A stretch of DNA of 64,000 nt from Lineus longissimus (taxonomy: Eukaryota > Nemertea > Pilidiophora > Heteronemertea > Lineidae), in the NCBI RefSeq assembly GCF_910592395.1, contig NC_088311.1, positions 8,620,501-8,684,500 of the forward strand, in the 5' to 3' direction. Position numbers and translations under genes: made by a program. Shown here in pieces: positions 35,091 to 47,500 of the stretch; within the stretch, counting starts at the first letter, position 1; each line of letters opens with the position of its first letter. The notes under the pieces were generated by a model that saw only the letters and a program-made list of their open reading frames with translations, made no database searches and was not told where the DNA came from.

Positions 35091-36236
35091 ATGCAGCATA
35101 ACGCCGACTGTATCAGAATATCTGATGATCCCTTATGGGGTTTGCCATGCACCTCCAAGCGAATTGAGAAGGTACCACAGGTAAGACAACGATGTGTGGC
35201 CTATGGTGACAAGACGGGTGTGTACAGTGATACCTGCCGTAGCAAGAGTCCCGGTGTAGAAGTTTAAAATGTCATAGGATAGAATGCCCGGGAAACAAAA
35301 GATTCTATTATGCGCTTCAATCTCTGAGCTTTTGACGGTCAGGGTCTCTATAGAATACAATAGGGCCGGACACTTTTTCCAGGGGGCATTTGTTACTGTT
35401 ACACTGGCTTTGTCATATCATTTCATTATAATATGTATGGTATGTCGATACCACTCGTGCACGTTTTACTGTATAGCACCGTAAGCTTGTGACGCGCTTG
35501 TGCATGAAGTTGATTGGGACCACGCATTGCTACCAAGTAATGATTTCTGCCCCTCCCCCGCCGACTGATAGTTAGCTATCCCCCAAAAACAGCTGCTCTG
35601 GGAATGACACCATTATTTCATTCACGTTGCCATGGCTGCAGACCAATGGTACACCAGGGAGTACACTCCGGACGCAGTGGATCGGCCTGACGAAAATGGG
35701 TTGCTTGGGGAGTCTAGGTAGTGGGAGTTACGTTCTGGAGTTAAGTTAACTCTTTGGGAGGGGGGGGGGCATTGTCATAGACATGGATACAAAAATCCCG
35801 GGGGTTGCAGAAATATAATTCACAAGACTTCATTATGTCCTTATTTTAACTTCAGGGGCGCAGACCGACGAAATGGAGCCATTCAATGCGAGTGGTGAAC
35901 GTTAGTGAAGGAAACCTCCAAAATATGGGCTACAGGAATCTAGAACATTGGTTAGAGGAGGACAACAATGTCTACGTTGGACGCACCCTTAGCAAGTATG
36001 CTCCAAATTACACGGCCAAACCTGGGAGTGACCCGGACAAGTGGGGCAACCCGTATAGTCTGAATGAATACTCCAGGGAAGAGTGTTGTCGGAAATATGA
36101 GGCGCACGCCCGTGAGAATCTTTTGGGACAGTTACATGAGCTGACGGGTAAAGTGTTGGGATGTTGGTGTCATCCACTGCAATGCCACGGGGATGTGTTG
36201 ATGAAGTTACACAAGGAATACATCGGGAACTCTTGA
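35091..36236 (+). CDS. DUF4326 domain protein, two exons
   Basis: Exon 2 (35856-36236, TGA stop) holds a complete DUF4326 domain: MRVVNVSEGN, NVYVGRTLSKYAPNY, DPDKWGNPYSL, then YEAHARENLL and the diagnostic GKVLGCWCHPLQCHGDVLMK. The frame stays open back to a good acceptor (TTTTAACTTCAG before 35856), giving GRRPTKWSHSMRVV. A candidate exon 1 at 35091-35171 (ATG to GAGAAG|GTACCA, phase 0) reads MQHNADCIRISDDPLWGLPC, then TSKRIEK, and joins in frame; total 153 aa. Without it, the internal ATG at 35886 gives 116 aa. The family is known to me from phages, bacteria, fungi and some invertebrates; its function is not established. The clustered Trp, Cys and His (CWCxPxxCHGD) could bind metal, which is inference. 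Exon 2 is secure; exon 1 is about 0.6. Confidence 0.85.
35278..35420 (+). repeat. Dispersed element with CAATAGGGCCGGACAC core, copy 2
   Basis: AGAATGCCCGGGAAACAAAAGA at 35280 through CAATAGGGCCGGACACTTTTTCCAGGGGGC and GTTACTGTTACACTGG. It lies in the intron of the DUF4326 gene and matches 24807-24950 and 47805-47950 in word order. Confidence 0.7.
35660..35690 (+). repeat. Dispersed motif ACACTCCGGACGCAGTGGAT
   Basis: ACACTCCGGACGCAGTGGATCGGCC. The same word, with 0-3 changes, lies at 55312-55340 (plus), 49903-49930 (plus) and 48412-48443 (minus); a shorter version is at 7798-7815 (minus). It is probably the conserved part of an old repeat element; GGAGTCTAGG follows about 30 bases later here and farther on at about 49992. 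Confidence 0.65.
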
Positions 36237-36619
36237 AATAAGCCATGTCACAATCTAGGCAGATTGTGCAGCGAAATAACTAACAATGCATTTTAGCTCA
36301 TCCATTTACTAGATGGGGATGGGAATGGAGATGGACTGCATATCGGTTGCTGCTCCTGGATGGACAAGACATCATGAACACATGGATTGAGAATAGTCTC
36401 CTTTGACATCATCCTGGCACCAGTTGTTTTTTAATATACCTTCGCTTCTCGATATATGACGTAGGAGTAAAAAGGCCCGATCACAGGATGCTTCCACATG
36501 GACGGTCTGACCCTTCATCCAACGCGACTGCTTGGCTGCGATGCGTCAGACTTCCTTTTCATCACGTTGTAGCCATATCTCGTACGATCCATCAAAAGGA
36601 GGGTTGGTAGTCCAATCTT

Positions 36620-37000
36620 GCAGAATGCAGCTGTATTATTCTGCTGCATGTACAACTAGGAGATCTGTATGGTTTCTCCCAAAGTGGAGACACTCCAGTT
36701 CGTATGTATTTGTCACCGACACGTGTCACAACCTGTCCCTGCATCTTAGATTGTAATCGAAAATGCCATTTTCAACTTGAGACAACTGGTATGAGCAGAG
36801 ACATATTATTTTACATATGGTTTCCACATGTGTCACAACCGATCACTGTCTCCGTGATTGTGAGAGAACTGTTATGATTTCTTCAAAGGCAGAGATGGTC
36901 CATTTTACTTATCATATTCACACGCGTCACAACCTGTCGCTGTCTCCAAGACAATATTCGAAAGTGCCATTTTCAAACATGAGAGACAATTGTACATAGT
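36620..37000 (+). repeat. Imperfect tandem repeat, about 100 bp unit
   Basis: CACGTGTCACAACCTGTC near 36720, CACATGTGTCACAACCGATC near 36827 and CACGCGTCACAACCTGTC near 36921 head three units. Each continues with CTG..TCT.., an ATTCGAAA or TGTGAGAG word, and GCCATTTTCAA or GGTCCATTTTAC. A fourth, more worn unit may precede them. Confidence 0.65.
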
Positions 37001-37683
37001 CCCTGGAGTGTGTCTCTCATATTAAATCTTCTGCCCCAGCAAGCGAGGGGACGGAAGACATACCTGTTGTGTGCTTATGCAAGAGATAGTGCCTGAGCAC
37101 ACTCCCCTAGTCTAGTGAGGTTATTTTATTCATACATGTAACTTTGAAAACCCAAGAGACAAATAACATTATTCATTATATACAGAAAATGGCTTATTTT
37201 TCTTTATATTATCTCTATAGTGAGCTGTACAATGACTTGGATCTAGAACTTACACTGAATAATTTTTACACGGAGAAAGACCACGACCTACGATAAGGAA
37301 CTCTGTCTTCACAGACCTAGGTATATCATGACATGAGCAGAGGACTGGCAATTCTCTTGAAAGAATTGTTACTCAAATAGATAAACTGGACCGCAGCATA
37401 AAAATGTCCATATTATACACATAGGACGAACTTAAAGATGTTTAAAGGACAAGTTGCATGAATAAATTGACCCATACCATAATAAAATACCTTAAAGTAC
37501 ATAATGCGAGAACGTGTTTAGTTCACGTTCTGCTTTGTAGTTGGCTTCACAGGTGGGATAAATTCATTCGTACAACTAGTCCTTTTAGGCAGACTATCAA
37601 ACGAGATCAATCGTCACTTTGATCATTTCAGGAAAGAACCAGAAACTGTATAAGGGAGCTTTACCAAATCTCTCATATCCTGA

Positions 37684-37785
37684 ATACAGCAGAACCTCCC
37701 TTAGCAGACACCTCTCATAAAAGGACTCCTCCCATGAAGGTCACTGCACTTGGTCCCAAATTCGTTCTTTCAATTTACTTCTTTT
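37684..37785. mobile_element. pogo/Tigger-like MITE, 5' half only
   Basis: TACAGCAGAACCTCCCTTAG, ACACCTCTC, AAAGGACTCCTCC and GGTCCCAAATTCGTTC match the left half of the other copies; the right half is missing. Confidence 0.7.
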
Positions 37786-39234
37786 CCTTTTCTTTTTTCT
37801 TTAATAAATTCATTCAGTTGCATCACGTAATAGGAAAGACCGACATTTTCTCACGGAGTAAACAAACATAAAGATGACATTTCAATGTCTATGGTCTGGC
37901 ATCAAGTTCGTCATGCACCCAAAACCATTCTGTAAACTGCAAACTTTTTGCTCCAATTTAATATCTAAAATAATTTTTGAAAAGATTACGAAATCTTTTT
38001 GGTTTTTCCTACTTTATAAAAACTAAATTTTCACGCTTTGAATTTTTTCGCAAATTGATATCATTGGCAAAATCGGCAAATACAAAACGCCAGCAAAGAT
38101 TTTATTTGACAGTTTACAGGATATGAATACATAAGATACATAGATATATGAAACATACATCATGCAACAACTAAATGGACAATACAATGTACATAATAAA
38201 ATAAGCACCACCACGGAAATCAAGAAAACTTTTCTACCGTTACAGAACCGAGGTTTTGGGACTACAAAACACCTGTTTTTTTCATTAGGAAAGCACCACG
38301 CCTATTCAAATTGTCCTTGAAGGACTCCAACAAGATTGGGTCAGTTCATTCGTATACGTTGTACTCTAAAACACATTGGTTACAATGTCTCAAGCCTCGT
38401 TTTCAACACAGAGGTTTGGTGAGACAACCATAATCTCTTAGATAGGTTATTAACGTGTCGAAAACAGATTCGTTGTGGATTATGCCTTTGATAAATCAAG
38501 GCTGGGTGTTTTAGAATAGCAATTTATATCTCACTTTTGGTATAGGTTCTCTCACCAAACACTGCTCAGGTGGAGCTGTTGTTTTGTCCAAAACAGTGGC
38601 TGCAGCCTCATTTTGGCTTACATTTATAAAAGCTGCACTCTTGCGGTGTTCAGCGGCAAGTCAACAAACACCCCCAATTCCATATCAAAGCATAAATAAC
38701 ATTCAATAAGAAGCCGTCAAAATATTGCCTTTACATTAAATAGGGGAAGAAACACATCCATTACACGAAGGCCGGTTTCACCCAAGAGGAATAGGCATGA
38801 TATTTTCCAAATGATCTGCGAAGTTACACTGTTCAGAAATGCAAAAATGCCAGAGCTACAACAGACGAACAGAAAATCAAGGAAAACCTAGCATAACCAT
38901 GGATAAAGACCCTTCCAATTTGAATCCTGAACTGCCAATTTTTCCTATTAGTCTGTTTCAAACACAAATGACTTTGAGCAATTTGGCCTGATTGACCAAT
39001 ATCTATAGTTTGTCATTACCCATTAAGATCGGGCATTGCGAACAAAAATTTAGCAACATTGATATAACAAGATGTCGATTCTATTTCTGAAATTTCTTCT
39101 GCATGGTGTAATAATCAAAACAATGGTAACCAGTGGCAAGGTCACCATTATTTGAAGAATTCACCACCAGACGACCTAAAAGCTTGGCGATAATCAATCG
39201 TTTCTTGTGTTGCCATGGTTACCATTCCATGGCC

Positions 39235-42200
39235 TCAATCCCAGTTCTCCCAGTCTTCATCCTGTTAAAATGAAGAAGAGAATATTTCGTTAAATGTACT
39301 TCTTGATCTTCTTCTTCTTCTTCTTAGTGTTCGATTTTTTCTTCTTTGTTTAATAGAACGTTGGAGCACCAATGCATGCGCGATAACTTGTACGAAACAG
39401 TTACAAAAACATAAAACCACAACAAACCAATGTAGGGTGGAGTGCATCAGGGGTGCACACCCTCCTCCCCCATTTCTTTGAAGGCAAAGATTTTTTAGGG
39501 TGCCTCGCCTCAAGTAGCAAATAGCTTCTTCTAATTGTCGCTCTCAGATGCCAAGAAAGAGCATACTTGGCACCTAAATATTACATTTTATCTGAGAGCT
39601 GTCAATTCCAAGATGGCTCCCCAAATTTCGATCAATGACAGAGCTAACTTTTGTAACAAGACTGCTTTACTTTTCATTCTCATTGGGTCTTTTTCTTGTC
39701 ATCCAGTGGCCCTGATATGCAGTTGGCTCCCCAGTGGTGACAACGCATAGAAGTCATTGACACTGTAGTTTAGGGTTTCACCACTGACCTCTTCAAGTTT
39801 CTTCTCCACTGTGTCCAATGATATCTTCTTTGCCGCCTCCTGTGCCATCTTCAAATCTTCCTCGGTCACCTCAATATCAAAGTCCTTCTCCCAATCATCA
39901 TCAAGACTAGACGACTCTGAAAACAAACAGAGTAAAGATATCAGAGTAAAAAGGCTTGAAATTAAGAAATCTATAGCAGCAGCATGACTGACCGACAGGG
40001 ACAGTTACCATTTGTCCAGATCCTCCACTCAAGGGAAGATTTTTCATCTACAGTGGTACCTCTCTTAGCGGATACCTCTTCACTAAGGACACACTCTATC
40101 AAGGACACATGGCACCAAATTGGTCAATTCCATTGCATTCGACCTTGTAACAGGACACCTCTCACTTATGGACAGCATTTGTCAGTCTAAAGGGTGTCCT
40201 TAATGGTAGAGGTTCAACTGTATTGCTTGATTTTGACGACTGCATTTTTTGGCTTTGGTCGTCATCAAACCACAAACGTGACGACTTACACCAAAGGCAA
40301 GGGGACTACCAATAAGAAACTCACCTTTGCTGTTTGAACTGCCACAGCTGTCCGTTGGCGTATTGGCATCTCGGCCAACAATCACGGTATCTCCGCTCAA
40401 TTTCGATTTCACCTCAACAGGCGTGGGTTGAAGATGCTTTACATCATCTACAGGGTGAAACAACACAGCCTCTTCCATTCTTGGCACAACAGATTCTTTG
40501 GCCTGATCCAAAACTGGTAATGGTTCCTCTACTAAAGTTACAGAGTCTTGTTCACCTGAACTCGCTTCAACCAGAATCATTGTCGGACTCTCTGAAGTAG
40601 CTCCGATGCCTTCAGTTCCAGGAATGGCCACATTTTCGTTATCACAGATAGGTACATTCAATGGTGTAGGCGCAGCGACACTGTCCGTATTTTTCAGATC
40701 AGGTGCATCAGTTTCAGAAATTGATCCCTTCACATCATCCTTGCTTTCTGAAACCGAGCATGGTATCGTTTCCATATTCTTATTTGTCTCCTCCAATACG
40801 TCAGGTGATATAGCAGGGAGCCTTTCATCCGTCTTGGCTGATGGAGCTCCAAGGGATTCGGGGTCCTTGGGTGGTGAGTTTGGAGCAGCCATGTCTTCCC
40901 AATCTGAAGAGAGATTCAGAGAAGGCCATAAAGTTCTTTAAAAATAAAGCTACTAGTTCCACTAAAATTTGGACATCCAACAGGAAAATGGTGCTTTGGT
41001 TCAATGAACAATTAAATTCGGATCTGCTCTAGTACTTCTTGAATAAATGAGTAAAATATCCTCCATCAAATCAACTGTTAAAGAAATCTGTTCTTGATTG
41101 GGCAGTCTGTTCCTTTCTCTCAGCATCTGGTCATAGGTATTAGTGCGGTTCATTTCAGTAACTATCAGGCAAGTGTTCTTCCTAATGCACGAGACTGACA
41201 GGCATTTTTGTCATAAAGATATCTCACCATCTTCCCATCCGACAGTCTCGCTTTTAGCCTCCTCGGCTCTTTTCTTCAGCTCCCGCCTCCTCTCTTCATC
41301 CTTCTCCAAAAGGTGCAACTTGTAGAAGTATCTTTGCCAGAACAGGGTATGGGACACCTCTGAAGGCACCTGCAAATAGAGGTCATGGAACACTGAAGAT
41401 GCTTTCTAGTGCAGACTACAGATTCTTTCAGAAAACACATCCGAAAATTCAACTCAGTACGACAGTTGGGGCGAACAAGGCACTCTAGTTTTCCACTGGA
41501 GATCTTTTCACCAATGCTAATTTGATAACAAACTGGATTGAGTGGCAAACCAAGATGATGGATATCATTTTATTCTCAGACCAAATGCTTTTACACTCTC
41601 ACCATTGTGACCAAGCCCTTGGGTAAGTGGCTCACGTCTCTAGGCTAATGGGCAAGTGTCTCCTGCTTGGCACCAAACAGTCAGTGGGAGACTCTACACA
41701 TGCAGGCAGGGCTCTTTGTCTAACTTGCCTTCCTCCATCAGGTCGTATAAATGGGTACCATGTGGAAATGCTCAGGTTGCATTGATACCTGAGCAGCCCA
41801 CAAAAGTTCTTTTGAATGCTTCAGAATTAGAGTGGAACCTCCCTTAGTGGACAACTCTCTATCAAGGACAACCTCTCCATTAAGGACACTGATTTTTGTC
41901 CCAAATTGGTTGTTTCCATTCAATTTGACCTCTCTAATCAGGACACCTCTCTATTAAGGACAGCACTTGTCAGTCCCATGTGTGTCCTTAATAGAGAGGT
42001 TCTACTGTATATGCCAAGGTCAATGTATGAAGTGGGATGAAAATCTACTGCAGCTGATATCGGACTCCAAACCCATGACATTCTCCTGTAACTTTTTCAT
42101 CTTTTACTAAAGAATTGATCAGTTTGGTGAATAATCTACAACAAGGCCCAAGTCTGCTTACCAACTGTGTATACAAAGCCCTGACATCAACATTCGAGAC

Positions 42201-44525
42201 CAATAACTCTGATATGTGTCCTTTTTTCTCAAGCAGATCATTTGTTGCCAACCACTCATCAAACTCCACCGGAGGTCCTGCTGGCGCATTGATGTAGGTC
42301 CCAGGGTCGACCTGGATTGCTCGTAAGCGCACCTATAATGAAATTGAAGTGTACACTGTTCCTCATCATACAGAAGATTTTCAAAGATTTTGTTAAAATC
42401 TGACTTTGAAATAGGCTGGTATGGCTGGAGTGGTTTGGAGGACACCTCTCTTATAAAGGACAGCACTTGTCTGTCCCAAGGGTGTCCTTAATAGAGGTTC
42501 TACTGTACTTTGTCCATCACAAGGGTCACCAAGAGCCTGGGCCTCCTAATTCAGCCCTCCACAAGCTTTTCTCAAGGTAGGGTGGTAAACCTGATATTCA
42601 AGAAGTTGGATATTCAAGAAGTTTTGCCAGTGTGCAGCACAAGGTAGGGTGGTCAGCAATTTAAGACAGGGCGGCCCTGTAGAAACCCTTTACAAAATTC
42701 TAGAGCAAGGTAGGCTGGCTCTTCCAAGAATTGTGGTAAGCTGCCAAGGTAATGTGGACCGCCCTGACAAATGACCTTGTGAAGATCACTGCTCAAGCAT
42801 TAGGCAAACATGTAGATTTTTTCCTTATAATGAACTTTGAACATACCTTGGCTTTATCAAAGACAGTGACTGAGTCTTTACCAACCATGACTTGTTCCTC
42901 ATCACTGTCATCTGGGGGGACTGTCAACACCTGGGTGATACCACCCAGGATATAACCCAATCCTTTTTTCATCTTCGCTGATGTGGTGCTAGCATTCTCT
43001 TCCTGTAATGCATGTTAAATTGGTTTTGAAGTATGCACCTGGGTAGAATATTTGTGCTGCGTTATATTTCTGAATTGCAAGTGCAAAAATATTCTGACAT
43101 TACATAGTCCCAACGCTGTCCTCCAAAACCTTTTGGAGATAGGAAACAAACTACTTCACGAGAGGGAAAGATTGCAAGAATGAGACGCTACAATTTATTT
43201 CCAACATTCTATCTCTTTAAATTTACTTAGCCTAACTAAGCAACTATAGATTTTTTGGACTTACAGAACCTTTGTTCATGTTGTCAATAGCAAAGCCAAT
43301 GCCAACTGCCCAACATTTGCACTAAGAATCAAACACCGGAATCCATCCTTTGAAGAACTTAGACGAAATATGAAAGGGGATATTTTGTAAGAAGAACTTA
43401 CTTTAATTCCTTCTTTAACCGCATGAGCGACTGTTCTGGTATCTGTCTGCATGGTACAAGTGTACTCTGCTAAATCTCTTTTCACAAATTCCATGGCAGA
43501 CACAGACTGCAAATGGTGGAAGATGACAGTATATATAAGGCAAAAGTTGTACAAGTTTTAATTGCGCGGAAATTCATTGCTCAATTTTCCTGTCATACAA
43601 GTAGGCCTAAATCTAGATTTAATCTCCAGAAGTGGCACACAAACTTGAAGAACACTTAAAGAACACATCAGTATGCCTAACCCGACTTCGGACAATGCCA
43701 TATGCCACTGTGACCCTTCGTTCCAGGTAAAACACAGGACTGGTTAGCACCCAAACAAACTTGTTCAAAAAAAGGTCGATTGGGCCTATACATTTGAATA
43801 CACGCAAACTGGAGCCTGTTCACCAACTCGTGGAGAATTGGCCCAAATGGCATGAAATAGGCCTTGGACTCAAAACTGAAAATGTGACCAATAAATAATC
43901 ATGATATTTACTATTGCGGAACTTAAGACTGAATTTCAGTCTGAAGTCTAACATTGCACGATACTGTATCGCCACTTGGCACTTCTGCGTTATATGGCAA
44001 TTTACGTCATGACGTTAATTCCCATTAAAAGGTGGATCTTCTCATGACATGGCGATTCAATATCACGCAACGTTACATGTATCAACTCGGCCTCAGCGAG
44101 GTCCAGGACAAAGCATTTTGAATGGTGGCAAATGTTTTACACTGGAGGAGGCCATGACATATTCGTACAGCTTTCACATTCTTGCCAATGGCATGGATAG
44201 ATAATCTAGTCATACTTAATCTAATTGATCCACATTTACAGTACACCCACTACTATACAGTCTCTACAACAGTCAACAGTCAAGTGACAGTCGTACAGGG
44301 GCCATTTTTGCATAACATTATTACAAAACTGAAAATTGCGCACCTTGTCTTTGACGGTCTGTAGCCATCCTCCCAGCCAGCCACCATCATCACCACCACT
44401 AAAATGTAAAGAAAACATTATTGTAATAAAATCTATAAAGACTATTTCAATATAATTGCAACAGTCTGGATAACTGATGACTTATTCTGCCAATATTTGG
44501 AAATTTCGTACCTGCAATTTGCCAT
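39235..44525 (-). CDS. BSDC1: BSD domain-containing protein 1 (BSDC1 orthologue)
   Basis: Exons in reading order: 44525-44512, 44398-44344, 43506-43402, 43002-42847, 42332-42162, 41369-41228, 40903-40325, 39916-39789, 39261-39235. All junctions are GT..AG in agreeing phase; 1377 nt, 458 aa plus TGA, close to the vertebrate length of about 430. Order: a short N-terminus with GGWLGGWLQTVKDK; a conserved helix MEFVKRDLAEYTCTMQTDT; MKKGLGYILGGITQVL; then the BSD domain (about 137-200) with DEWLATNDLLEKKGHISELL and the hallmark FWQRYFYK; a coiled basic helix (EERRRELKKRAEEAK); a long acidic, Ser/Thr-rich disordered region (about 215-405); DDDWEKDFDIEVTEEDLKMA; and the C-terminal DEDWENWD. This is the exact vertebrate architecture. 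Cellular function is poorly known. The last exon is only nine codons, and the first has 14 coding bases. Three MITEs sit in its introns. Confidence 0.95.
40049..40222. mobile_element. pogo/Tigger-like MITE in BSDC1 intron 7
   Basis: TACAGTGGTACCTCTC...GGTAGAGGTTCAACTGTA inverted ends, about 174 bases, with internal GGACAGCATTTGTCAGTCTA and GGGTGTCCTTAATGGTAGAG. It lies between the exons ending at 40325 and starting at 39916. Confidence 0.85.
41829..42010. mobile_element. pogo/Tigger-like MITE in BSDC1 intron 5
   Basis: The best preserved copy: AGTGGAACCTCCCTTAGTGG at left, AATAGAGAGGTTCTACTGTA at right, about 182 bases, with repeated GGACA.CTCTCTATTAAGG words inside. Lies between the BSDC1 exons at 42162 and 41369. 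Confidence 0.88.
42438..42511. mobile_element. pogo/Tigger-like MITE, 3' half only, in BSDC1 intron 4
   Basis: GGACACCTCTCTTATAAAGG, ACAGCACTTGTCTGTCCCAA and GGGTGTCCTTAATAGAGGTT match the right half of 41829-42010. The left half is absent. Confidence 0.8.
42535..42745 (+). repeat. Local degenerate repeat with CAAGGTAGGGTGGT
   Basis: The word CAAGGTAGG(G/C)TGG recurs at about 42574, 42641 and 42710, and TATTCAAGAAGTT(G) is doubled at about 42595-42620. It is in BSDC1 intron 4, just upstream of the exon boundary at 42847 on the plus coordinate. Confidence 0.5.
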
Positions 44526-47500
44526 TTCTATTGTTTTCTCTCTTTTCGGAGAAGTAAACATCGTGTCACTGATTCCGTCCTTGCCGGGACGGGCTTCTTA
44601 GGCTGTTGTGAAGACAATCCCACACCCGAGCCATCCTTAGCTTCAAGGCCTTTCCCTCGGCACTTACCGAGCTGTGTTGTTTGTGCGAGGAAAGGAGCCC
44701 GGTAAGGAGGCATACACTGAACTTACCCTTGTATTTGAGGATGCATCCGAGACAGATGTATAGGCCACTTTGTATTTAGCCCGGCTAAGATCCTTTTCTC
44801 ACATGTCACACTCATCATGTCCTCGTGGAAGCCAGGATCATCAGACAACACCCCAGACAACACCAGACAAGTTGGTAAGGCCAAAAAAGTAACAGACTTT
44901 CCCAATTTAAGGGGATCAGTCATCAATGTCAATACATTGATGTTGCAAGATACGGACTATCCTATAGGACATTTAAAACTGTTACACTGGTCTTGTTTTG
45001 AGCTCACAGAGCAGACGGCGCAGTTTGCCTCAATGATGATTTGATCACAATAATAAGATCGATCGTGAATTCTTCAGATCATTATTATTTCCTTTTGAAA
45101 TAAATGAAATATTCATGGACCAATGGATATCATCCATTGCACTCTGATAATCTGCTGTCATTATTGTTCAGATATTGGTATATCATGTACATCATGTGCT
45201 CCCTTCCATATCCGTTCTGTGAAGTTTATGGCAAGGATGGTGATATAAACAGTCAGACCAGTGATCTAATGGTATTATAATAGCCAACTTATCATGATCA
45301 TATGATTGATATCAGGTTTAGGGAAGCGGAACACATGATAAAGCTCCCATAATTTTAAGCCTGTGGGTTGTTCGGATATTGAAGCGCATCATATAATACT
45401 TTGTTTCCCCGGATTTTCTGTCCTCATGACACTTCAAAGATATAAAATGAATATAAAATAGGTTTCAATAATGAAAAATAAATAAAAAGTTAACCTGGTC
45501 GAACTTTTCCAAGTTTTCTGACGTCATCGGCCATTATCAACTTCTGATTGGTCGAAAGTTTGTGTACAATGTACATGCATGCTGAAAAGGAAAAAAGCTC
45601 GCTTCCCGCCAAGATAATTATATGCACTTAAAAATCACCTCCGTTTGCGTTTCCCCGCAATATAGCGTACAGGGTTTTCCTTCATTCGGTTGGAAAGATT
45701 CCTCCCGGCGGGAACTATTTCGACTGTTTGGTAAAACAACAAGAAACGCAACCGCGAAATTATTTCGTTTCTTCGGTTCTTGTAATCTAAACATTCCACC
45801 TTTGTTTCTCTTCACGCCGCAGCATTACCCGAATGCCGCCTGGATGCGTTCGTGCACGCACGAGTGAACTGATCAGTCTGCAGTTCGATGAAATCAGAAG
45901 ACAGGTTTCTCGACCGGGGGCTCTCCCCAACATTAACATTCCCGGCTATTGAAGTACTTTCCGGTGTACCCCCGTGGACAGGACCTAATTTTCAAAGTCG
46001 TTTGATCGATGAGAGTGGTAACACCGTTTTGAGGGTTTTTGTAATAGGCCAACTCGTAACTACACATATCCCGCCGTCCAAAGAAAAAATCCATCTGCAT
46101 CCGTCAATTTCAGTCAGCCACTAAAAGAAGTCAGCATAAGGTGTATATCTGGTTTACAATTCGGGACAAATAACATTGGTGTACAAATATACTTGGCGAC
46201 GATGACCAGTGTGACCGGCTCCTGTTGTAGAAAATTGCCAGTGGTCCATAAGATGCGGATAGATACCAGCTGCAGCATTACTACATGAAGCATAGCTTAG
46301 AGGTGTTGTTTGTAATAACTATTGCCATCGATCTGTAGGCTTATTGATCGGCCGTAGGTGTGATGATTGAGGGCAACTGAGTAATTTGATCTGACCATCC
46401 CCGGGTGCTGAGATCACTTGGTAATCTGATGGCTATATCAGCATGACAATTTTACAGGATCTGTAGATGTTTCCATCACGGCATGCCGATCTCTGCTGGC
46501 GGTTTGCGTAGCCATGGAGAAGACTTTAGGACTGATTTTCTATTGGTCATTGCCAATTTTCCCATGAATGTTAAATATGGCCCTTGACATTCTACTTTCG
46601 GCATGTATAGGCCTACATAAACTTGATGATAGATCTTTCAACGAATGATAACCAGTCGCAAAAACCGCCACTCCTTTAAGACAGGGATTTCAGCAACAGT
46701 GTTTTTCAATGACACTCTTCGTTTGTCGATAACCCACCATCCCCTCCATTACCACTTGACCACCTCTACCAGCAGACGGCCGGCCCGGCAGCTGATTATA
46801 TTCACCACAGGCACCCATCCTCACTCATTACCGGACAAGCATCCTTCACGCTTAAAGTCATTTGCCTGATTTCAACTGTCCGTCTAGCCATTTACATGTA
46901 GATGGCATTTTTAGAAAAAACACTGAATCCAAAAACAATCGGAGCAGGGATTGCGGAAGATTGGTTCCAAAACGGCTCCTAAAATAAGAATACGTCGATG
47001 GATGTATGTAATTTATCAGTTCTGTTTTTATTACTCCGTATGGAGGCATGCAGTCAATTTCGATTGATGGAACTCGCAAAACCCATCAGGTAACGCGACG
47101 GAGTGATGATTTTTCTTTCATATATAGATTGTGTTTGGGAGATGGTTCCTTTTTTTCTTGAAGGAGTTTCAGAGGATGACGCTTTATAAAGTAGTTTCCT
47201 CTGGTAATTATTGACTAATACTATAGTAAGCTCACACCGGTTAATCCTAAAACACCTGCTGTCTTTCCGTTATAAGAATCCTGAGCTCAGCAGTACATGT
47301 ATTTGGAACAAGAACATGAAACCTCAAGCACAACAAGACACCTCATTAAAAAAGATTATCCCTTTTTTCAATTCTTGCTGCAGCATAATTTCCGAGCGAC
47401 ATAATCCGATTAATTTCTGTCTGTCAGAACGTTTCAACTCTGTCATTCATTGGATAACTGCAGTCATTATCAATAAAAAACAAGGCAGAATCTTCTTTAT

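Larger units (their letters stand above)
36237..39234. other. Intergenic / probable BSDC1 3' UTR
   Basis: Convergent 3' ends of the DUF4326 and BSDC1 genes. The AT-rich stretch from about 37130 to 39234 has minus-strand AATAAA words at 37135-37140 and 38101-38106 and may be the long BSDC1 3' UTR. The stretch also holds a tandem repeat (36620-37000) and a partial MITE (37684-37785). No other gene was found. Confidence 0.5.
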
